Assembly (NCBI GenBank): GCA_003514305.1
Contig: DORE01000097.1
Span: forward strand, 1 to 9,315
Length of the DNA: 9,315 nucleotides
Source of the DNA: Gammaproteobacteria bacterium
Lineage (GTDB): Bacteria; Pseudomonadota; Gammaproteobacteria; Pseudomonadales; Pseudohongiellaceae
Direction: 5' to 3'
Shown here piece by piece: positions 1-5,863 of the stretch. The notes below the pieces were generated by a model, which had not been told where the DNA came from, ran no database searches, and saw nothing but the letters and a program-made list of their open reading frames with translations. A program made the position numbers and the translations under genes. Positions within the stretch are counted from its first letter, which is position 1, and each line of letters opens with the position of its first letter.

Positions 1-1
1 A

Positions 2-139
2 GCCATCAAAATCGGCGCCAATGTGATCGCCCAGGCGGGCCCAGTGCTCCAGGCGGCGACTGAGTCCACGCAAGCCGTGCTCGATCATTTTGATTTCATG
101 GAATCCGCTCTGAGAATTGGGTTGGCCTGTTCGGAATAG
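2..139 (+). CDS. fni: C-terminal end of a probable type 2 isopentenyl-diphosphate delta-isomerase (partial)
   Basis: This reading frame is open from the window edge and ends at TAG 137-139, giving 45 codons of a C-terminus. It begins AIKIGANVIAQAGPVLQAA and continues with a helix ending in LRIG. That order (Leu/Ile-Gly-Ala, then a Gly/Ala-rich strand, then xVLxAA, a helix, and LRI) is what I recall from the end of FMN-dependent type 2 IPP isomerases, where this part closes the TIM barrel near the flavin phosphate. The enzyme interconverts isopentenyl and dimethylallyl diphosphate for isoprenoid synthesis in the cytoplasm. Family members usually run some 10-15 residues past LRI, often through a Cys-Thr-Gly-Ser type stretch; this frame stops after LACSE, so the tail looks short. 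Another FMN-dependent barrel enzyme, such as an alpha-hydroxy-acid dehydrogenase, is the main alternative. Confidence 0.55.
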   Translation, partial: AIKIGANVIAQAGPVLQAATESTQAVLDHFDFMESALRIGLACSE

Positions 140-246
140 CGCCGGAGAGCATCCAGCACGAGCAATACAATGCAGCTGTCGAGTTAGCGTGTTGCAATCA
201 GCCTTGTTAGTTAGCGCTTAAATTGCCTTCATGATACAAAGACGGT

Positions 247-867
247 GTGACTTACTACGCGGACAATAGTGACCTTCTTTTCAATCGTTATCGAGCTATA
301 TCCCCTCAGCGGCTGCATGCGGGCTGGCTGCAGTATTTGCCTGACAAGCCGGGTCGAGCCTGTGATGTAGGGGCGGGCACTGGTCGCGATGCCAATTGGT
401 TGGCAGATATGGGCTGGCACGTTACTGCTGTTGAGCCAGAGCCCGCGTTTCGCAAGCGCGCCAGTCTTGGCTGTCACGAGCAAATTGTGTGGTTGGACGA
501 TTGCTTGCCAAGCCTGTCAAAACTGCAAGGGAGGAACTTGGAGTTCCGCCTGATTCTGCTCAGTGCTGTATGGATGCATCTTCCCGAATCGCAGAGAGGA
601 CAGGCTCTAACCACGTTGGCTGAGCTGCTCGCCTCTGACGGGGTGCTGGTCATAAGCTTGCGTCACTCCCATGCAGAAGAGAGACAGGCAAGGGATATTT
701 ATCCAGTCAGCGCGTCCGAGCTCGAGCGGTTGGCAAGCACGCGAGCGCTGACGACCCAATCAGTGACCAAACGTGCGGATCATCGTGGTCGCGATCATGT
801 GTCCTGGGAAACTGTGGTGCTTGCGCCGGCTAGAGATTCTAGCGCTTTAAAAATCGAGCCCATCTGA
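247..867 (+). CDS. Class I SAM-dependent methyltransferase, substrate unknown
   Basis: The protein is 206 residues with a GTG start at 247; an in-frame TGA at 232-234 rules out anything longer, and the ribosome binding site is weak. The Rossmann methyltransferase fold is clear. Motif I, DVGAGTG, lies at residues 40-46 and binds S-adenosylmethionine. Glu63 in AVEPE ends strand 2 and should hold the ribose hydroxyls. LLSAVWMHLP at about 104-113 is the post-strand-4 segment common in small-molecule methyltransferases, and DGVLVISLRH at 131-140 is the next strand. The C-terminal WETVVL (187-192) is typical of a widespread uncharacterised proteobacterial group. The protein is soluble and cytoplasmic by appearance. 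It lies 34 bases before the threonine aldolase start, so cotranscription is possible. Nothing in the sequence identifies the methyl acceptor. Confidence 0.85.
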   Translation: MTYYADNSDLLFNRYRAISPQRLHAGWLQYLPDKPGRACDVGAGTGRDANWLADMGWHVTAVEPEPAFRKRASLGCHEQIVWLDDCLPSLSKLQGRNLEFRLILLSAVWMHLPESQRGQALTTLAELLASDGVLVISLRHSHAEERQARDIYPVSASELERLASTRALTTQSVTKRADHRGRDHVSWETVVLAPARDSSALKIEPI

Positions 868-901
868 TGCGCTTAACTCATTTCTATATTAGATGTTTGC
901 A

Positions 902-1909
902 ATGATTGACCTTCGAAGCGACACGACAACGCAGCCATCGGAGGGCATGCGCAGGCGCATGGCCAGTGCGCCGGTGGGTGACGATGTTTTCGGAGATGAT
1001 CCGACCGTCAACGCCTTGCAGGAAAGGGTTGCGAATCTTGCGGGCAAAGACGCTGCTCTGCTGCTGCCGTCAGGGACTCAAAGTAATCTGGTGGCATTGC
1101 TTTCTCACTGCCAGCGAGGCGAGGAGTATCTCGTGGGGCAGGATTACCATACCTACTTGTATGAAGCGGGCGGTGCTGCTGTGTTTGGCAGTATTCAGCC
1201 CCAACCTATCCCGGTCTCCGCCGATGGCACTTTGGATCTCGAGCTCGTGCAGTCTCTAATCAAGCCTGATGATCCGCACTTTGCCCTTTCTAAGTTGCTC
1301 GTGCTAGAAAACACTCATAACGGCAAGGTATTGGGGCTGGACTACATGGCGCAAGCGTCCGCGCTCGCGCAACGCCATGGCCTGTCGCTGCACCTGGACG
1401 GCGCGCGTATATTTAACGCAGCGACCGAGCTTGGTGTGGAACTGAAGGAAATCGTCGGCGATGTGGACAGCGTCTCAATCTGCTTTTCCAAAGGGTTGGG
1501 CGCACCCGTAGGCTCATTACTGTGCGGCTCCGATGAATTCATCGCTGCGGCGAAACGCTGGCGCAAAATGGCGGGGGGCGGCCTGCGTCAGGCGGGCGTG
1601 CTGGCAGCAGCGATTGACTACGCGCTTGATCATCACGTCGATCGCTTGAAGTCTGATCATGCAAATGCAAAACGTATTGCTGAGGCCGTGTCGGGACTTG
1701 ATGCTGTCACGCTCTTAAGCAATCAGACCAATATGGTCTTTATTGAGCTTGCCGATGAGGATACCGGCGCGCAGTTTGGGCAATTTCTAGCGGAGCGCGG
1801 TATAAACGCGCTGGGCGGCAAGCGGATGCGTCTGGTGGCTCATCTTGGCATAAGTGAGCAAGACACAGACGCCGTGATCGCGTCGCTAGAAGAGTACTTT
1901 ACGCTGTAG
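902..1909 (+). CDS. ltaE: Low-specificity L-threonine aldolase
   Basis: This PLP enzyme cleaves L-threonine and L-allo-threonine to glycine and acetaldehyde and can also act on other beta-hydroxy amino acids. I place the start at ATG 902, giving 335 residues that begin MIDLRSDTTTQPS, as in E. coli LtaE (333 residues). An in-frame ATG at 893 would add only Met-Phe-Ala; neither start has a clear Shine-Dalgarno sequence. Numbered from 902, the family landmarks are VGDDVFGDDPTVNAL at 25-39, His83 in the cofactor-stacking region, LENTHNGKV at 135-143, the PLP-nitrogen aspartate Asp166 in HLDGARIFNA, and the Schiff-base lysine Lys197 in CFSKGLGAPVGS. Lys197 has the same number as in the E. coli enzyme. 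The MAGGGLRQAG loop follows at 223-232. The gene is full length with no damage. It is a cytoplasmic homotetramer in the family. Confidence 0.93.
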   Translation: MIDLRSDTTTQPSEGMRRRMASAPVGDDVFGDDPTVNALQERVANLAGKDAALLLPSGTQSNLVALLSHCQRGEEYLVGQDYHTYLYEAGGAAVFGSIQPQPIPVSADGTLDLELVQSLIKPDDPHFALSKLLVLENTHNGKVLGLDYMAQASALAQRHGLSLHLDGARIFNAATELGVELKEIVGDVDSVSICFSKGLGAPVGSLLCGSDEFIAAAKRWRKMAGGGLRQAGVLAAAIDYALDHHVDRLKSDHANAKRIAEAVSGLDAVTLLSNQTNMVFIELADEDTGAQFGQFLAERGINALGGKRMRLVAHLGISEQDTDAVIASLEEYFTL

Positions 1910-1936
1910 CTGATTTACTAGCTCATGGACCTCTTT

Positions 1937-1974
1937 GGAGATTACATTGCGCGGGTTTTGGCGCGTTTATCTCC
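1937..1974. terminator. Imperfect stem-loop between the convergent ltaE and betA genes
   Basis: The 180 bases between two gene ends contain GGAGAT (1937-1942) paired with ATCTCC (1969-1974). Nested inside are GCGC (1949-1952) and GCGC (1961-1964) around an 8-base G/T loop. The site is placed where a bidirectional terminator would be expected. No T-run follows on either strand and the stem is interrupted, so this is a weak candidate. The rest of 1910-2089 shows nothing else I can name. Confidence 0.25.
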
Positions 1975-2089
1975 GGCGCACCTCACCCGTATTTCTCCTT
2001 ACTGAGGAAGGAATTAGCGGGGCGATCTTCTGATTGGAGATGTCTGTTGTTTCGCCGAAATCTGCGGTGTGGCGACGATAGTCGTGCCA

Positions 2090-3766
2090 TCAGCGCTGTT
2101 GGGTTTCCCAATTTTCAGGATAATGCAGAGGCACCTCAGCCTTTGGCATAGGCGGCAGCCCCAAAATCTTGTCTGATACTTTTTCCGCCACCATGATGAC
2201 TGGCGCGTTTATGTTGCCGTTCGGTAGCGTAGGGAAAACCGAAGCGTCAATCACTCGAAGATTCTCGAGGCCATGCACACGGCATTCTGGATCCACTACG
2301 GCCTGGTCATCAGTGCTGGGGCCCATTTTGCAGGTGCCTGCCGGATGGTAAGCGCTTTCTATGTTTTGCCGAAGCCATGCTGTTATTTCTGAATCGGACT
2401 GGACATCAGAGCCAGGCTGGAGTTCTGGGCCTCGAAAGGACTCCATCGCCGGCTGCGACATGATTTCCCGGGTCAGGTGGATAGACTGGCGCCAGGCCTC
2501 GAGGTCTTCCTCATGCTGCAAATAGTTGAAAAGAATACTCGGTGCGTCGTTGACATCGCTTGACTGAATTCTCACGCGACCGCGGCTTTTGGGCTTGTTG
2601 GGTCCCACGTGCACCTGAAATCCATGGTCGTCGGTGGAGGCAGTACCATCATAGCGCATCGCTGCTGGCAGGAAATGATACTGAATGTCTGGTGACTTTA
2701 GTCCGCTCCTCGAGCGGACAAAAGCGCAGGATTCAAAATGATTGGTTGCCCCCAAGCCGTCTTTGAATAACAGCCATCGCGCTCCAATTAACCCCTTGCT
2801 CAATAGACCAAGCTTTTTGTTCAAAGTAACCGGTTGCTTGCAGTGGAATTGAAAGTAGACCTCGAGGTGGTCCTGCAGATTTTCGCCAACTCCATATAAT
2901 TCATGCACGGGCTGAATGCCGGTACTGGAAAGGTGGCTCGGATCTCCGATGCCGGAGAGCTGCAAAAGAATGGGGGAAGCGATGCTTCCTGCCGACAGTA
3001 TTACTTCGTTCTTTGCAATGTAAGTGGTGGTCTCGTTTCTTGCGCTAACTACCACGCCCGTTGCCCGCTTACCATCCAGAACAACCCGATTTGCGCGAGC
3101 CTGAGTGACAATCGTCAGGTTTGGCCTATTTATAATGGGGTCAAGATACGCTTTGGCGGTAGATTCACGGATACCGCGATTGACGGTCATGTGCATCGGC
3201 CCGAAGCCTTCCTGAAATTCGCCGTTATAGTCCTGTGTCTCCGGGTACCCAGCCTGAACGCCAGCGTCAATAAAAGCCCGATAGAGCGGACTCAGCCGCA
3301 TGTCATTACCCCCGCTGACGCCCAGAGGGCCATTGCCACCGCGATAAGTATCGCCGCCTTTGATCCAGCTTTCGGCACGTTTGAAATAGGGTAGGCAGTA
3401 TCTGTAGCCCCAATCTGTAGCCCCTAATTCTTCCCATTCCTCATAATCATGTGCATTGCCACGCACGTATACCATGCCATTGATGGAGGATGTGCCTCCA
3501 AGTCCTTTGCCTCGGGGGCAGGAAATCCGGCGATCATTGAGACAAGGTTCGGGGTCAGAGTAATAGCCCCAGTTGAATCGACGCATCGCCATCGGGTAGG
3601 AAAGCGCGGTCGGCATGCGCACTAGCAGGTGTTTGTCGGTGCCTCCGGCCTCGATCAGCAGGACCTTGTTCGCAGGGTCTGCCGATAAGCGGTTTGCAAG
3701 AACGCAGCCAGCCGAACCAGCACCAACAATAATATAGTGGAATTCATTTATCGCGGAGACGATCAT
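2090..3766 (-). CDS. betA: Choline dehydrogenase (BetA-like GMC-family flavoprotein)
   Basis: This FAD enzyme should oxidise choline to betaine aldehyde, and possibly on to glycine betaine. I use the ATG at 3764-3766 (558 residues; E. coli BetA has 556) because the FAD-binding strand, EFHYIIVGAGSAGCVLANRL, then begins at residue 8, close to the family pattern. An upstream in-frame ATG at 3833-3835 would add 23 residues with no family resemblance and overlap the transporter gene by 35 bases. Neither start has a good Shine-Dalgarno site. Residues are numbered from 3766: GAGSAG 15-20; Glu39 in LLIEAGG for the FAD ribose; GMC signature 1 with GKGLGGTSSINGM at 86-98; GMC signature 2 with SAGSIASPILLQLSGIG at 258-274; the active-site His474 in AYHPAGTCKMG; and NGNINAPVIMVAEK at 516-529, which carries the second active-site position (Asn in this group). 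Middle segments such as GVGENLQDHLEVYFQF and ATNHFESCAFVRSR closely follow BetA. It lies 34 bases after the BCCT transporter gene, so the pair reads as a choline uptake and oxidation unit. No betaine aldehyde dehydrogenase or BetI is in the window. Confidence 0.82.
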   Translation of the reverse strand: MIVSAINEFHYIIVGAGSAGCVLANRLSADPANKVLLIEAGGTDKHLLVRMPTALSYPMAMRRFNWGYYSDPEPCLNDRRISCPRGKGLGGTSSINGMVYVRGNAHDYEEWEELGATDWGYRYCLPYFKRAESWIKGGDTYRGGNGPLGVSGGNDMRLSPLYRAFIDAGVQAGYPETQDYNGEFQEGFGPMHMTVNRGIRESTAKAYLDPIINRPNLTIVTQARANRVVLDGKRATGVVVSARNETTTYIAKNEVILSAGSIASPILLQLSGIGDPSHLSSTGIQPVHELYGVGENLQDHLEVYFQFHCKQPVTLNKKLGLLSKGLIGARWLLFKDGLGATNHFESCAFVRSRSGLKSPDIQYHFLPAAMRYDGTASTDDHGFQVHVGPNKPKSRGRVRIQSSDVNDAPSILFNYLQHEEDLEAWRQSIHLTREIMSQPAMESFRGPELQPGSDVQSDSEITAWLRQNIESAYHPAGTCKMGPSTDDQAVVDPECRVHGLENLRVIDASVFPTLPNGNINAPVIMVAEKVSDKILGLPPMPKAEVPLHYPENWETQQR

Positions 3767-3800
3767 AACGGCCGGGTTCCGATCAGTAAAAGCGAGACTT

Positions 3801-4958
3801 TTAGGTTTGTTGTGCTTTATTCCTAGTGAGGTCATGTGTCTGGAGGTCTCTGCGGTATCGGATGATCAGAGTCGTTACCAGCAGATAGAAGACGATTACA
3901 ACTAGGCCAATCCATTCGATCCTAAGCGGAGTAAATCGATACAGCAAGATGAGAGTGTAAAGGAGGAGCCAGTGTAACGTCACATACTTCCGAAAGCCCA
4001 TCTCAGCCACAGTCCAATTAAGATTGCTCGAGTAAAGTCGTGTCAGTGAGTCAAGGGAGTTCACGACGAAGACTACTCCCACCAGCAGCATGAAGCCATT
4101 AAGTAAGCCAGTGATCTCGATGTTTCGCTCATACACCCCAAAAAGCACAGAGAACCAAAGTGCGATTGGAATAGAAGGGATGCATAGTAGCGCAAGTAAA
4201 AGTTGCCAAGTTCGCAGCCCGCCAACAAAGCGTGCTACAAACTGTCCGATCATAATGCTCCATGCAAACCACCAAAATAAGTAGAAGGCGTGGTAATCAG
4301 AAAATGGCATGATGAACTGATGTATCACGCCAAAATACTGACTAAGATCCACAAGATTTTCCGCGAGGCCGCGGAACCCCAGCCCCCCGTACTGCCACAC
4401 CAATACGATGAGGACAAAGAACAGCCAAGTTGAGGAAAGACTCAAGAGTTTTACATACCGAATATCGGTGCTGGAAAGCACCGCGATCATTAGGACCATG
4501 CCGGCAATGAGATATTGCTGAAACGTCGTTACGCCGCTGAGGTAATCCGGTAAATAAGTCAGAAACAGGTAACCGGTAAATGCGCAGGTGGTAATAACTA
4601 TGGCGTTATTGATCCACTTAACCCAAGGTATTTCAAATAGCTTTAAGCTCGGTTCAACGAGGCAAAAATAAAAAGTTGTAACGAAGTAAAACAACCAGAT
4701 TAAGAAGCCCCAAAATCCGAATTCGATGGCCAGGGGATTAGTAAAGCCGTACACCGCTTCTGTTGCGTAAACTGGAAACTCTCCTAGCGGAAAGATGATC
4801 AGCCCAACATCGAGGCCTGACGTAAAAAGAATGGCGAAAAAGGCAAATAAGCTTGTCGGCATTTCGCCATACAAAATTAGATGGCCCCAACGTAATACCA
4901 GCAGGAGAGATGCCGTCAAAATCAGAATCACCGCGCTTGAGAGAATGAGGTCGCTCAC
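3801..4958 (-). CDS. Compact BCCT-family transporter, probably for choline or a related quaternary amine
   Basis: An inner-membrane protein of 385 residues, starting at GTG 4956-4958; this is the first start codon available in frame, with only a weak purine-rich site (AGAGAG) before it. I count about 11 hydrophobic segments: near 5-24, 35-57, 76-101, 116-137, 145-165, 172-190, 222-244, 252-274, 283-303, 323-341 and 348-367. BCCT carriers move betaine, carnitine or choline. The family match rests on FYLFWWFAWSIMIGQFVARF at 225-244, corresponding to the tryptophan-rich TM8 of BetP; PSIPIALWFSVLFG at 261-274; VVNSLDSLT at 298-306, matching the family's FFVTSADSAT; and a glycine motif GLDVG at 48-52 matching GMGIG of TM3. 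Typical members have 500-680 residues and 12 segments, so this one is short: it seems to lack the first helix, the long loops and both terminal extensions. The 5-helix inverted-repeat core appears to be all there. The betA-like gene follows directly. The substrate is inferred from that neighbour. Confidence 0.8.
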   Translation of the reverse strand: MSDLILSSAVILILTASLLLVLRWGHLILYGEMPTSLFAFFAILFTSGLDVGLIIFPLGEFPVYATEAVYGFTNPLAIEFGFWGFLIWLFYFVTTFYFCLVEPSLKLFEIPWVKWINNAIVITTCAFTGYLFLTYLPDYLSGVTTFQQYLIAGMVLMIAVLSSTDIRYVKLLSLSSTWLFFVLIVLVWQYGGLGFRGLAENLVDLSQYFGVIHQFIMPFSDYHAFYLFWWFAWSIMIGQFVARFVGGLRTWQLLLALLCIPSIPIALWFSVLFGVYERNIEITGLLNGFMLLVGVVFVVNSLDSLTRLYSSNLNWTVAEMGFRKYVTLHWLLLYTLILLYRFTPLRIEWIGLVVIVFYLLVTTLIIRYRRDLQTHDLTRNKAQQT

Positions 4959-5058
4959 CGTTGCTCTCTTACAGTTGGGCTTTCCTTTTGCATATTGAGG
5001 CGGGTCACTTAGATGAAGATGCTCGAGTCTATCAGGTTTCGATGTGAAGTCAGCGGTG

Positions 5059-5079
5059 ATTGACGACTATTTCGTCAAT
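5059..5079. promoter_or_regulatory. Perfect inverted repeat, candidate operator
   Basis: The arms are ATTGACGA (5059-5066) and TCGTCAAT (5072-5079), exact reverse complements around the 5-base spacer CTATT. Such a 21-base dyad is the right size for a dimeric regulator of the TetR, GntR or LysR type. It lies about 100 bases before the transporter start and 73 before the SRPBCC start, so one protein could act on both units. No regulator gene is in the window, and the identity of the binding protein is unknown. A hairpin role in RNA is less likely because no T-run follows. Confidence 0.5.
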
Positions 5080-5140
5080 AACGCCTTGAGGCTTTGCTTT
5101 CTAGAAACAATTACATAGGATATGGGCTCATTCAATGTTC

Positions 5141-5145
5141 AGGAG
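5141..5145 (+). promoter_or_regulatory. Shine-Dalgarno AGGAG that fixes the SRPBCC start
   Basis: AGGAG sits six bases before ATG 5152. The upstream in-frame ATG at 5122 has its nearest purine stretch (AGGA) only one base away, too close to work. This selects 5152. Confidence 0.75.
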
Positions 5146-5151
5146 CCTCAC

Positions 5152-5643
5152 ATGCGACCAGTATTTAGTTTTGTGTCTGCCGCCGCCGTTTTCTTTTCGG
5201 CGTCCGCACTCGCACAGGAATATGTCACCATCGATATGGAAATCGATATCGATAAGCCTGCAGTGGAAGTTTGGAAGAAAGTAGGCGACTACTGCGGGAT
5301 CAGCGAATGGCTTGGACTCGACTGTGAGATTACTATGGGCGATGGTGGTATGGGCTCTGTGCGATCGCTGTTGGGTGGGCGTATTCTGGAAATCATGGTG
5401 GCGCGGACTGAGCTTTCCTATGGTTACACCCAGCCGGCGGTGGAGGGAGAGTTCTACAATCTTTACCACGGCTTCATGGAGGCCCGTCCGGTGACTGATT
5501 CCACTTCGAAAATGCTGTACACGTTGACCTTGGATGTCTCCAATCTGCCAGACCAGGCTGCAAAGGACGCTGATATTGAGAGACGGCGCGGCATGTTCAC
5601 CAATGCGCTACGTGCTATGAAGGAACTGGCCGAAACGGACTAG
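5152..5643 (+). CDS. Exported SRPBCC-fold protein of unknown ligand
   Basis: With the ATG at 5152 the protein has 163 residues. It opens with a Sec signal peptide, MRPVFSFVSAAAVFFSASALA, with a likely cut after Ala21 (ALA, then QEY), so the mature protein of about 142 residues should be periplasmic. The mature part reads as a START/polyketide-cyclase-like (SRPBCC) domain: a first strand (about 25-34), then PAVEVWKKVGDYCGISEWLG (36-55), which is the usual 'pxxxVWxxvgDfxxixxW' helix pair, then a charged G-rich turn at 63-69, a strand with RILEIMVARTELSYGYT, and a long C-terminal helix from about 136 containing MFTNALRAMKELAE. This fold makes a deep hydrophobic cavity that binds lipids, aromatic or other small ligands. 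The mature protein has exactly two cysteines, Cys48 and Cys58, which could pair in the periplasm. Function is not known. It is divergent from the BCCT/betA unit, which may mean shared control. Confidence 0.72.
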   Translation: MRPVFSFVSAAAVFFSASALAQEYVTIDMEIDIDKPAVEVWKKVGDYCGISEWLGLDCEITMGDGGMGSVRSLLGGRILEIMVARTELSYGYTQPAVEGEFYNLYHGFMEARPVTDSTSKMLYTLTLDVSNLPDQAAKDADIERRRGMFTNALRAMKELAETD

Positions 5644-5680
5644 CAATGGCGGCTCAGAGAATGCGTGACCTAATTTTTCT

Positions 5681-5698
5681 CGCCCATTTTTAATGGCG
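5681..5698 (+). other. Small hairpin after the SRPBCC gene
   Basis: CGCCCATT (5681-5688) can pair with AATGGCG (5692-5698) around a TTT loop, with one bulged C. It comes 37 bases after the stop codon, in the 220-base gap before the ABC importer. T-rich sequence precedes the stem rather than following it, so it does not fit a standard intrinsic terminator. The remainder of the gap (5644-5863) shows no other signal I can support. Confidence 0.2.
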
Positions 5699-5863
5699 TC
5701 TGGGTTGGCATATTAATGAAGTCACAGGCGGCAAGGATCAGTGCCACGTCCCCATCGATGATGTAATCAATGTCTTCAATTAATGACTAGGTTGGCGTCT
5801 GTCCTAAACAGAGTGTGGGCGGGATACTGTTCTCGCCTGCCTCAAATTTTGTATTCCTTGTTG

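Larger units (their letters stand above)
4959..5151. promoter_or_regulatory. Divergent promoter region between the choline unit and the SRPBCC gene
   Basis: This 193-base gap must hold promoters for both directions. For the + strand gene, a poor sigma-70-like pair can be read: TTGCTT at 5094-5099, 17 bases, then TAGGAT at 5117-5122, which would start transcription near 5129. That would exclude the ATG at 5122 as the start of the SRPBCC gene. I see no convincing promoter for the minus direction. The only strong signal is the inverted repeat listed separately. Confidence 0.4.

Noticed and set aside
2903..3394. Plus-strand open frame of 163 codons opposite betA
   Set aside because: It lies wholly inside a gene with full-length BetA resemblance on the other strand, and its translation shows no domain or motif.
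3767..3835. N-terminal extension of BetA from the upstream ATG at 3833-3835
   Set aside because: The extra 23 residues do not resemble the family, there is no Shine-Dalgarno site, and they would overlap the transporter gene; the shorter form matches the length of E. coli BetA.
5083..5100. GCC-TTGA-GGC followed by a T-rich stretch as a possible terminator in the divergent gap
   Set aside because: The stem is only three base pairs and no gene ends upstream of it on that strand.
5224..5255. Repeated ATCGATAT-like words, looking like a short repeat or binding site
   Set aside because: They encode the alternating Ile-Asp residues of the first beta strand of the SRPBCC protein, so coding explains them.
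5670..5789. Minus-strand open stretch of about 38 codons in the gap after the SRPBCC gene, with a plausible-looking acidic and hydrophobic composition
   Set aside because: It has no ATG near its upstream end, no ribosome binding site and no family I recognise; a stretch this short open by chance is ordinary.
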